From JAJECS01 sp965243625 (GTDB lineage: Bacteria > Chloroflexota > UBA11872): DNA of 64,000 nucleotides. The stretch covers positions 2,480,001 to 2,544,000 of the forward strand of contig CBDEVI010000002.1 of the NCBI GenBank assembly GCA_965243625.1, given 5' to 3'. Shown in pieces: positions 10,051-16,778 of the stretch. Below the pieces are notes generated by a model. The model saw nothing but the letters and a program-made list of their open reading frames with translations. It had not been told where the DNA came from and did no database searches. The position numbers were made by a program, and so were the translations under genes. Positions within the stretch are counted from its first letter, which is position 1. Each line of letters begins with the position of its first letter.

Positions 10051-10297
10051 AGCTGTCGGCGTTGACCGGGTGATAGAGAACCGACGCCGGCAGCGTTAGC
10101 GGCGGCTCACCAATCCGGCGAAGCAAGAACGGTCCGCGCCCAAAGTTCCGCACGGCGATATCAGCTGCCTCCTGGAAGTCGTCGTACGTTCCAAATACCT
10201 CTTCATTGTGAACAATGACCCACTGGCCGAAGTGATCGGCTTCAAGTACATCGCGCATGCGCTCGTAGGCGGCAATCTCCTCAGACAGCTTCGCCAT
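10049..10297 (-). CDS. Small hypothetical protein paired with the aspartic protease
   Basis: 82 residues starting MAKLSEEIAAYERMRDVLEA. A good ribosome site (GGGGAGGG) about 6 bases upstream selects this ATG over an earlier start. The N-terminus is a predicted helix, followed by WVIVHNEEVFGTYDDFQEAA, an alpha-beta segment seen in small uncharacterised bacterial proteins. The end reads FGRGPFLLRRIGEPPLTLPASV. From recollection, such proteins often sit next to retropepsin-like genes, as here; the function is unknown. Lower GC than the surroundings suggests that the pair moved together. Confidence 0.65.
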   Translation of the reverse strand: MAKLSEEIAAYERMRDVLEADHFGQWVIVHNEEVFGTYDDFQEAADIAVRNFGRGPFLLRRIGEPPLTLPASVLYHPVNADS

Positions 10298-10477
10298 CAG
10301 TTGACCCTCCCCATACACTCCGAGCGACATTCCCGGTCAGCCGGCCACGGGGGCGGGAAGCAATGTCCAGCATACGCAATGGTCGGTTTCCTGAGCGCCA
10401 CGGATATGCTCGCTCGTCATCCGTCAGATCAGAGTTGGCTAGCCTCTTGTCCTGCGACTGGGCCTGGTAGAAGTCGC

Positions 10478-11476
10478 CTAGCTCGCCAGGTACTCCCGCA
10501 GCGGACGTGCCGCCTGTGAGCGCTGGAGCTTGCGCAGCGCTTCGACCTGCAGCTGGCGGATGCGCTCGCGCGTGAGCCCGAAGTGGGCGCCGATCTCGTC
10601 GAGCGTCCAGGGCTCGTTGCCGTCCAGGCCGAATCGCAGCGTCAGAATGGTGCGCTCGCGATCGGGCAGGATGGCGAGGGCGCGGTCGACGTCGTCGCTG
10701 AGCGATTCCACGAGCAGGCGCCCGTCCGGCGCCTCGGGCTCGGGATCTTCCACGAAGTCCGACAGCGGCTCCTCGCCGTCTTCACCCACCGGCTGCTCCA
10801 GCGACATGGGCGAGCGACCGGCGCGCACGATCTCGACGATGCGATTGGGGTCGAGCTTCAGCACGTCGCCCAGCTCTTCGGCCGTGGGATTGCGCTCCAG
10901 CTGCGTGGCCAGGTCCGGCGCGATGCGGCGGATCTTGCGCAGGGTCTCGACGACGTGGACCGGCAGCCGCACCGTGCGTGAGTCGTTGGACAGCGAGCGC
11001 GTGATCGCCTGCCGGATCCACCAGGTGGCGTAGGTGCTGAACTTGAAGCCGCGGCGCCAGTCAAAGCGCTCGACGGCCTGCATCAGGCCCAGGTTGCCTT
11101 CCTGGATCAGGTCGAGCAGCGGCAGGCCGCCCGTGGCGTAGCGCTTGGCCACGTTGACGACCAGGCGCAGGTTCGCGCGGGTCAGGTGCGCTCGGGCTGC
11201 GTCGTCGCCGGCCTCGACGCGCTTGGCCAGCGCCACTTCCTCGGCGGCCGTGAGCAGCGGCACGCGGTTGATCTCGTTGAGATAGAGGCGCAGCGTGTCT
11301 TCGATTGACGCGCCCACGCCGGGTTGCGGCACCGGGCTCGGCTCGGACGCCCAACCCCCACCGCCGCCCGACGACGCCTCATCGCCGGCCGTGCTGTCAC
11401 GCGGCTCGAGCTGAGAGAGAGCGTCTTCCCAAGCGTTCGGGGCGGGAGAGGCCATCACGTCAGTCGCGGGTGCCAC
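10478..11476 (-). CDS. RNA polymerase sigma-70 factor, primary type (RpoD/SigA-like)
   Basis: 332 residues from a GTG, with GAGGAA about 7 bases upstream. Region 1.2 (DTLRLYLNEINRVPLL), region 2 (LIQEGNLGLMQAVERF then FKFSTYATWWIRQAI, the -10 recognition helix), region 3 and the C-terminal region 4 helix-turn-helix (TLDEIGAHFGLTRERIRQ) are all present. There is no long region 1.1; instead the first 65 residues are low-complexity. It would recruit RNA polymerase to housekeeping promoters, though a group 2 sigma with the same layout cannot be excluded. It is divergent from the Fe-S regulator gene, with an AT-rich 198-base gap between them. Confidence 0.92.
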   Translation of the reverse strand: MAPATDVMASPAPNAWEDALSQLEPRDSTAGDEASSGGGGGWASEPSPVPQPGVGASIEDTLRLYLNEINRVPLLTAAEEVALAKRVEAGDDAARAHLTRANLRLVVNVAKRYATGGLPLLDLIQEGNLGLMQAVERFDWRRGFKFSTYATWWIRQAITRSLSNDSRTVRLPVHVVETLRKIRRIAPDLATQLERNPTAEELGDVLKLDPNRIVEIVRAGRSPMSLEQPVGEDGEEPLSDFVEDPEPEAPDGRLLVESLSDDVDRALAILPDRERTILTLRFGLDGNEPWTLDEIGAHFGLTRERIRQLQVEALRKLQRSQAARPLREYLAS

Positions 11477-11566
11477 CGGGGGTTCCTCGGTTCACGGCAG
11501 GTGTCCGCACGAGCGCGGGCACCGGTGATTCAACCAAGGCATTCTACATGTTTTTACAGATTATTC

Positions 11567-11581
11567 TGCACAAACTGTGCA
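11567..11581. promoter_or_regulatory. Perfect inverted repeat in the sigma factor / SufR-like divergent gap
   Basis: TGCACA-AAC-TGTGCA is a perfect 6-bp inverted repeat with a 3-base spacer. It lies in the most AT-rich part of the gap between the two divergent genes, about 90 bases from each start. It looks like an operator for a dimeric regulator; the adjacent SufR-like protein is the obvious candidate, which is an inference. Confidence 0.5.
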
Positions 11582-11674
11582 AATTCCTACCTTCGGATCG
11601 CGAATTTCGGTTGTTTGCCCCCTAGCGGCGGTGGTAGCTTCGATTGACGGCATCACACCCCCGGGGCCTGCCAT

Positions 11675-12289
11675 TTGCGCACGTTAAGCCCCCGCGACGA
11701 GATCCTGCGGACGCTCAAAGTCGGTGGGGCCATGTTCGCGCCCGACATCGCCGACCGCGTGGGGACCGGCACGTCCGCCGTCCGACCGCATCTGGAGAGC
11801 CTGGCGGCCGACGGCCTGGTCACGGCGAACCCCGTCCGCGGACGGCCGGGTCGGCCGCGCTATCGCTATCACCTGACGGCCAAGGGCCACGAGACCTTCG
11901 AGCGGACCTACGACGACCTTGCGTCCTGCATGGTCGACGCGGTGCTGGAGTTGGGCGGCGAGTCCCTGCTGAACGCCGTGCTGGAACGCCACGAACGACG
12001 GCAATTGGACAAGTACATCCCCCGGGTCCGCGGCCTGCCGTTCGATCTCCGCGTGCACGAGGTGGCCCGCATCCTGGACGAGTGCGGCTATATGGTCGAG
12101 CTCGAGACCACGGACGACGGCTACCGTCTGCGCGAGCACAACTGCCCGGTTTCACGCGTGGCCGAGGGCTGCACCGCCGCCTGCGAATCGGAATTGCGCT
12201 TCATCCGCAAACTGGTACAGGCCGACGTCGAGCAGTTGGTGGTTTCGCCAAAGGGCGACCAGGCATGCTGCTATGCCATCCGCCGATGA
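11675..12289 (+). CDS. SufR-like Fe-S-sensing winged-helix transcriptional regulator
   Basis: 204 residues starting at a TTG. The N-terminal winged helix (residues 5-70) has the recognition segment TGTSAVRPHLESLAADGLV and a wing with RGRPGRPRYRYHLT. The C-terminal half carries Cys157, Cys166 and Cys170 (in NCPVSRVAEGC and AAC) plus Cys198-Cys199 near the end, the arrangement used by SufR-type repressors to hold an Fe-S cluster. It overlaps the cysteine desulfurase gene by 17 bases, so it probably controls the Fe-S assembly genes according to cluster supply. Binding to the upstream inverted repeat is inferred. Confidence 0.8.
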   Translation: MRTLSPRDEILRTLKVGGAMFAPDIADRVGTGTSAVRPHLESLAADGLVTANPVRGRPGRPRYRYHLTAKGHETFERTYDDLASCMVDAVLELGGESLLNAVLERHERRQLDKYIPRVRGLPFDLRVHEVARILDECGYMVELETTDDGYRLREHNCPVSRVAEGCTAACESELRFIRKLVQADVEQLVVSPKGDQACCYAIRR

Positions 12290-13490
12290 GGACGGCCGCC
12301 GCGGCGTAGAGGCTGCCGGGCGCATCTATCTCGACCACGCGGCGACCACGCCGGTCGATCCCGACGTCATGGCCGCCATGCTGCCGTTCCTGACGACTCA
12401 CGCAGGCAATGCCAGCAGCTTGTACCTGGAGGGCCGCGAGGCTCGCGCCGCGCTCGATGACGCCCGCGAGGCCGTGGCCGACGTGCTGGCGTGCGACACG
12501 GCAGAGGTCGTCTTCACCGGCAGCGGCAGCGAGGCCGCCAACCTCGCCATCCGCGGCGTGGCCTGGCGCGCCCACGAGGCGGGACGGCGCCACCTGGTGA
12601 CCAGCGCCGTCGAGCACCACGCGGTGCTGCACACGGCGCAACAGCTCGAGCGCCGGCATGGATTCGAGGCGACCTATCTGCCAGTGGACGCCGACGGTCG
12701 GGTCGATCCCGCCGACGTGCTCGCCGCCGTGCGCGAGGACACGGCGCTGGTATCCGTGATGTACGCGAACAACGAGGTGGGTGCCATTCAGCCCGTGGCC
12801 GAGATCGCGGCCGCGCTGGCGGACCATCCAGCGCTGGTTCACACCGACGCCGTGCAGGCCGCCGGCAGCCTGAGCCTGGCCACGCCCGAGTTGGGCGTGG
12901 ATCTGCTCTCGCTGACGGCGCACAAGGTGTACGGCCCGAAGGGCGTGGGCGCCTTGTATGTGCGGCGCGGGGTGCGCCTGGCGCCGCAGATCGTCGGCGG
13001 CTCGCAGGAGCGCAACCGCCGCGCGGGCACCGAAAATGTCGCCGGCGCGGTCGGTCTTGCGGCGGCGCTCACCCGGGCGGACGCCGAGCGCGCGGCGAGC
13101 AACGCCGCGAACGCCGCACTGACGGGCACTTTGGTGGAGGGCTTGACAGGGATTTCGCGAGTGCGCCTCACCGGGCCGACGGAGACTCGTCTGCCGAATT
13201 CCGCCAGCTTCGTCATCGAGGGCGTGGACAGCGAGGCGCTGCTGCTGCGGCTGGACGCGGCGGGGATCGCGGCCTCCAGCGGCTCGGCTTGCACCTCGGC
13301 GTCGCTGGAGCCGTCCCACGTACTGCTGGCCATGGGCATCCCGGCGGACATCGCCCGCAGCAGCCTGCGACTCACGACGGGACGATCGAACACCGACGCC
13401 CAGATGCGGCGCGCCGTGGACATCATTGCGGAGACGGTGGGGCAACTGCGGCGCAAAGCCGATGCCGCCGCCGCGGTTTCGATGGCGTAG
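12273..13490 (+). CDS. iscS: Cysteine desulfurase (IscS/NifS family)
   Basis: 405 residues. YLDHAATTPVDP opens the PLP fold. The PLP Lys218 sits in LTAHKVYGPKG, and the catalytic Cys340 in the flexible loop SSGSACTS, followed by the group I signature LEPSHVL. The enzyme takes sulfur from cysteine to form a persulfide for Fe-S clusters or tRNA thiolation. It starts inside the regulator gene and is followed after 36 bases by an A-type carrier, giving a compact regulator-sulfur donor-carrier module. No IscU or SufBCD is in the window. The N-terminal 14 residues before GRIYLDH are not conserved, and a later start is possible. Confidence 0.92.
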   Translation: MPSADEDGRRGVEAAGRIYLDHAATTPVDPDVMAAMLPFLTTHAGNASSLYLEGREARAALDDAREAVADVLACDTAEVVFTGSGSEAANLAIRGVAWRAHEAGRRHLVTSAVEHHAVLHTAQQLERRHGFEATYLPVDADGRVDPADVLAAVREDTALVSVMYANNEVGAIQPVAEIAAALADHPALVHTDAVQAAGSLSLATPELGVDLLSLTAHKVYGPKGVGALYVRRGVRLAPQIVGGSQERNRRAGTENVAGAVGLAAALTRADAERAASNAANAALTGTLVEGLTGISRVRLTGPTETRLPNSASFVIEGVDSEALLLRLDAAGIAASSGSACTSASLEPSHVLLAMGIPADIARSSLRLTTGRSNTDAQMRRAVDIIAETVGQLRRKADAAAAVSMA

Positions 13491-13526
13491 ACTTCCGATG
13501 CGACAAGGTGCTGGGAGACGCGCGGG

Positions 13527-13937
13527 ATGATGGATTCGCTGCCGATGGCCGCTGCGGCGCCGGTGCTGGCGATCACCGAGTCGGCGGCCGCGCAGTTCGA
13601 GCGCATGCGCGCCAAGCGCAATAAGCCCGAGGCCGTGCTGCGGGTCCGCGTGGTGCCCGATTCAGGCTGCGGTGACTTCCGCTACGCCATGGGGATCGAG
13701 CCCGGCCCACGCGACGGCGACATGTCCATCGACGCGCACGGCATCACCGTCATCGTCGACCCCGCCAGCGTCGGTCTGCTGCGCGGCTCCACGCTCGACT
13801 ACAGCGACGCGCTGATCGACGGCGGATTCAAGCTGCTCAATCCCAACGCCCAGAGCGCCTGCGGCTGCGGCCAGTCGTTCACCACCAGCGGCCGGGCCGT
13901 CACCAGCGAGCACAAGCGCGGCGCGCTCTCGCTCTAG
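13527..13937 (+). CDS. A-type iron-sulfur carrier (IscA/HesB family)
   Basis: 136 residues with the HesB fold. The three metal-binding cysteines expected of the family are in SGCGDFRYAMG and the C-terminal SACGCGQSF. Middle segments ITVIVDPASVGLLRGSTLDY and GGFKLLNPNA match the family core. About 15 extra residues lie at each end. It would accept an Fe-S cluster and pass it to apo-proteins. It follows the cysteine desulfurase on the same strand and probably shares its transcript. Confidence 0.88.
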   Translation: MMDSLPMAAAAPVLAITESAAAQFERMRAKRNKPEAVLRVRVVPDSGCGDFRYAMGIEPGPRDGDMSIDAHGITVIVDPASVGLLRGSTLDYSDALIDGGFKLLNPNAQSACGCGQSFTTSGRAVTSEHKRGALSL

Positions 13938-14023
13938 GGGCCGCGTTCTCGTCGAATCGGCTGATTCGCGATCGTCTGGAGCCCACGTCTCGCCGTGGCC
14001 GGGATGATTTGCCACCGTCCACT

Positions 14024-14051
14024 TTGACCCAGGGATTTTGCGCGGTACTAT
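14024..14051 (+). promoter_or_regulatory. Sigma-70 promoter for the CxxCxGxG gene
   Basis: The -35 TTGACC (14024-14029) and -10 TACTAT (14046-14051) are separated by 16 bases. The predicted transcript starts near 14058, about 70 bases before the small zinc-ribbon gene. Confidence 0.65.
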
Positions 14052-14078
14052 CGGACGGTGCACGCCACACGTGCACAG

Positions 14079-14098
14079 CCAGGTCAATGTTGACCTGG
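14079..14098. promoter_or_regulatory. 20-bp palindrome downstream of the promoter
   Basis: CCAGGTCAATGTTGACCTGG consists of two perfect 9-base inverted arms around TG. It sits in the leader about 25 bases after the predicted start point and 28 bases before the ATG. It could be an operator or a leader hairpin. A related GTGCAC...GTGCAC pair lies just upstream at about 14059-14075. Confidence 0.5.
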
Positions 14099-14125
14099 GG
14101 CATTCCCGCGAGGAAGGGGGAACGC

Positions 14126-14338
14126 ATGACCCACTACGTTGGTCCACGAGCGACCATCTCTGCCCGCACGGGCGAGCACATCTGCCCGCGTTGCGTCGGC
14201 CGTGGATTTCGCCGCTACGACGGAGGCGGGCGTCCGCTTGCGCGCGCGAGCTACGCCGGTGCAGCGTTCTGGCGCTCATGTTCCCAGTGTCACGGCACGG
14301 GTCACGTGCCGGAGGGTGTGACGTCGCTCGCGGCGTAG
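14126..14338 (+). CDS. Small CxxCxGxG zinc-ribbon protein
   Basis: 70 residues, supported by a strong AGGAAGGGGG ribosome site. It has two DnaJ-type half motifs, CPRCVGRGF and CSQCHGTGH, about 32 residues apart. These would form a single zinc-binding ribbon like the cysteine-rich region of DnaJ, without J-domain or substrate-binding parts. Such mini proteins occur in many bacteria without assigned function. It has its own promoter, palindrome and terminator, so it is a monocistronic, probably regulated unit. Confidence 0.75.
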   Translation: MTHYVGPRATISARTGEHICPRCVGRGFRRYDGGGRPLARASYAGAAFWRSCSQCHGTGHVPEGVTSLAA

Positions 14339-14360
14339 CGCTCGAATCGCGGTGATCCGC

Positions 14361-14390
14361 GAGCGCTCCGGCTCCCCGGCCGGAGCGCTC
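14361..14390. terminator. Probable terminator hairpin, possibly bidirectional
   Basis: The 11-base stem GAGCGCTCCGG pairs with CCGGAGCGCTC around an 8-base loop, followed on the plus strand by a weak T-rich run (GTTTCATTT). It lies between the convergent zinc-ribbon gene and the SDR gene. Confidence 0.7.
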
Positions 14391-14412
14391 GTTTCATTTG
14401 CCGGGCTTGGCG

Positions 14413-15153
14413 CTAGAGCGAGATTCCGCCGTCGATCACCAGCACCTCGCCGGTGGTGAAGGTGGATTGCAGCAGGTGGATCACCGACTCGGCGATGTCC
14501 TCGGCGACGGCGGCGCGCTGCAGCGGCGTCTTCTCCACCGCCGCGTCCAGGAACTCGCGCCGATCGTCGACCCAGCGCGTATCGATGATCCCCGGCGCCA
14601 CGGTGTTGACGCGGACCTCCGGCGCCAGCGCCCGCGCCAGCGACCGGGTCATGGTGTTGAGCGCACCCTTGGACGCGGCGTAGGGAATCGAGCTGCCGGC
14701 GCCGGTGATTCCCGCCACCGATGACACGTTGACCACCGCGCCCGCGCCGGCGGCGCGCATGTGCGGCACGCAGGCGCGGGTGGCGTAGAAGGCGCCGAAC
14801 AGGTTCACGCCCATCACGCGCTGCCAGGCTTCCTCGGTGAGCCCGTCGAGATCCGGGTGGTCCACGAACACGGTGGTCCCGGCGCTGTTCACCAGGTAGT
14901 CGACGCGGCCCAGCGCGGCCGCCGCCTGCTCCACCATGGCGACCACGGAGGCGTTCGACGCCACGTCGGCCTGCAGCGCCACAGCTTCCACGCCTTCGGC
15001 CTCGCAGTCGCGGGCGGTGGTGGCGGCCTCGTCCGCCGAGCGGGAGTAGTTGACGGCCACGCTCACGCCCAGCCGGGCCAGGCCGAGCGCGGTGGCGCGA
15101 CCCACTCCCGTCCCGCCGCCGGTGATGACTGCCGCCCGACCTTCGATCGACAT
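14413..15153 (-). CDS. SDR family oxidoreductase
   Basis: 246 residues from MSIEGRAAV, chosen because GGAGGGG lies 5 bases upstream; a longer open frame continues past it into the divergent gene. It is a classical short-chain dehydrogenase with cofactor motif TGGGTGVGRA, NSAG at the fourth strand, and the catalytic Ser in NVSSVAG with YAASK providing Tyr and Lys. The closing VLVIDGGISL is typical of FabG-like enzymes. An Arg/Ser-rich segment after the second strand (NYSRSADEA) suggests NADP. The substrate is unknown. Confidence 0.88.
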   Translation of the reverse strand: MSIEGRAAVITGGGTGVGRATALGLARLGVSVAVNYSRSADEAATTARDCEAEGVEAVALQADVASNASVVAMVEQAAAALGRVDYLVNSAGTTVFVDHPDLDGLTEEAWQRVMGVNLFGAFYATRACVPHMRAAGAGAVVNVSSVAGITGAGSSIPYAASKGALNTMTRSLARALAPEVRVNTVAPGIIDTRWVDDRREFLDAAVEKTPLQRAAVAEDIAESVIHLLQSTFTTGEVLVIDGGISL

Positions 15154-15229
15154 ACGCCCCTCCAACTGGTGGCCTGTAAAGGCGCTATTGTGGCACCGCT
15201 CTCCGTGGCATCGGGATGGCGCCGCCGAC

Positions 15230-16285
15230 ATGGAATCGACCCACACCCTCAAGACGGGCGAACGGCTCGACGTGACCACGCTGGGTCCCGGCGAGGGACG
15301 CGGCGACACCGCCGCGAACCGCGCGCTGTGGTGGTTCATCGTGCAGCCCTTCGATCCGTGGACGTCGCCCGGTGAGAACGAGCTTGTCGCGCGCGCGCTC
15401 CGCGGCGCGACCGACGACTCGCTGCACGACGTCCTGATCGTCGGGCGCATCGACGGCCAGGTCGTGGGCACGGTGTGGCACGGCACCAGCCGCAACACGC
15501 GCGAAGTCGGCGGCTACGGCTTCGTGCGCACCGACCCGGCCCATCGCGGCAAGGGCGTGGCGCAGACGCTCACCAGGCTGTCGGTCGAGCGCTTCTGGGC
15601 GGACGGCGGCCTGGTCATCTACCTGGGCACCGTGGCGCCGGACGCGGCCCACGTCTACGAGAAACACGGCTACCGCCGCTACAACGGCATCGCCATGCGC
15701 GCGCTGCGGCCCGGCAGCGACCCGGAGACCTTTGACGACGAGTACTTCGCGCACGACGGCTCGGCGCCGCTGGCGCGCGACGCGGGATGGGGCGATATCG
15801 GCGGCTACCCGGCGCTGATGCTGTCGCCCGAGCCGCGGGACTGGCGCATCCGCGACTTCACCGAGGCCATCTTCTACGACCCGCCTGAGGTGCAGTCGGG
15901 GTCCTGCCTGCGGCCATTCGTCAGCTCCATGCTGCGGCGGGAGACGCACCCGGCCAACCGTTTCAAGGTGCTGGTGACGCGCCGCGATCGCCTCGTGGCC
16001 GCCGCCGGACTCTTCACGGCGACCGCCGCGCCGCTGGACGGCAGCGGGACCCTGGAGGTGCTGTGCCATCCGGCCTACAGCGGCGAGCTCTCATCGTTCC
16101 TGGGCACGGTGCTGGCGGAGGGACGCGAGGCCGGCGTGCGAACCGTGCGCGCCTACGCCTCGGGCGAAAGCCGGACCGCCGCCCTGGCCGCGGTGGGCTT
16201 CTCGACCGAATCGACACTGTCGCGCCACCTGCAATGCGGCGACCGCGCCGTCGACGTGACGGTGCTGCGGCGCGACTTGGCCTAG
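15230..16285 (+). CDS. GNAT N-acetyltransferase, tandem-domain type
   Basis: 351 residues starting MESTHTLKTG. The first GNAT domain (about residues 10-150) has the acetyl-CoA loop VRTDPAHRGKGVAQTL followed by APDAAHVYEKHGYRRY. A second, more degenerate GNAT-like domain covers about residues 220-345 (LVTRRDRLVAAAGLF and a loop around AEGREAGVRTVRAYA ending in AALAAVGF). This double arrangement resembles mycothiol synthase-like acetyltransferases in outline, but the substrate cannot be assigned. It starts 77 bases from the divergent SDR and is followed closely by the Rieske gene. Confidence 0.78.
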   Translation: MESTHTLKTGERLDVTTLGPGEGRGDTAANRALWWFIVQPFDPWTSPGENELVARALRGATDDSLHDVLIVGRIDGQVVGTVWHGTSRNTREVGGYGFVRTDPAHRGKGVAQTLTRLSVERFWADGGLVIYLGTVAPDAAHVYEKHGYRRYNGIAMRALRPGSDPETFDDEYFAHDGSAPLARDAGWGDIGGYPALMLSPEPRDWRIRDFTEAIFYDPPEVQSGSCLRPFVSSMLRRETHPANRFKVLVTRRDRLVAAAGLFTATAAPLDGSGTLEVLCHPAYSGELSSFLGTVLAEGREAGVRTVRAYASGESRTAALAAVGFSTESTLSRHLQCGDRAVDVTVLRRDLA

Positions 16286-16287
16286 CC

Positions 16288-16617
16288 GTGGCGGAGATGA
16301 CCTTTCACAAGGTCGGCGACGAGAAGATCCTGCCGGCGCCCGGCAAAATGGTGACGGTGACGGTGGACTGGTCGGACGTGGTGATTGCCAACGTCGACGG
16401 CGAGTACCACGCCATCCAGGGCGTGTGCGAGCACGCGGGCGGGCCGCTGGGCGCGGGCTACCTGGTCGGCTGCCAGCTCACGTGTCCCCTCCACGGCTGG
16501 ACCTACGACGTGACGGACGGCTGGCTGATACGACCCCCATGGGGCCAGCGCATCCAGACCTACGAGGTGCGCGTGCGCGAGGGCCAGGTCGAAGTGGCGG
16601 CGCGGGAAGAGAGCTAA
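16288..16617 (+). CDS. Rieske [2Fe-2S] ferredoxin-type protein
   Basis: 109 residues from a GTG two bases after the upstream stop (an in-frame ATG at 16297 is the alternative). The Rieske cluster motifs are complete: CEHAGG (Cys and His ligands) and, 16 residues on, CPLHGW. It has the size of NirD-like or dioxygenase ferredoxin components and no membrane segment, so it is a soluble electron carrier. No oxygenase subunit is adjacent, so the partner is unknown. Confidence 0.87.
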   Translation: MAEMTFHKVGDEKILPAPGKMVTVTVDWSDVVIANVDGEYHAIQGVCEHAGGPLGAGYLVGCQLTCPLHGWTYDVTDGWLIRPPWGQRIQTYEVRVREGQVEVAAREES

Positions 16618-16637
16618 GCGGGCGGGGCCGCCCCAAT

Positions 16638-16745
16638 CTGTCATTCCGAGCCCCCCAATCTGTCATTCCGAGCCGAAGGCGAGGAATCTAAGGGGCCGGA
16701 AGAATGCACAACGTCCTTAGATTCCGCACTGCGTTCGGAATGACG
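16638..16745. repeat. Inverted pair of TCATTCCGAGC-type repeats
   Basis: A partial copy at 16640 and a full copy (TGTCATTCCGAGCC, then GAGGAATCTAAGG) face an inverted copy at 16715-16745 (CCTTAGATTCCGC, then TTCGGAATGA). This can form a long hairpin between the Rieske gene and the ileS 3' end. Single copies recur at 36363 and 47891. Confidence 0.75.
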
Positions 16746-16778
16746 CGGATTAGGACCGGAACGACGAACGCTGGCCGT

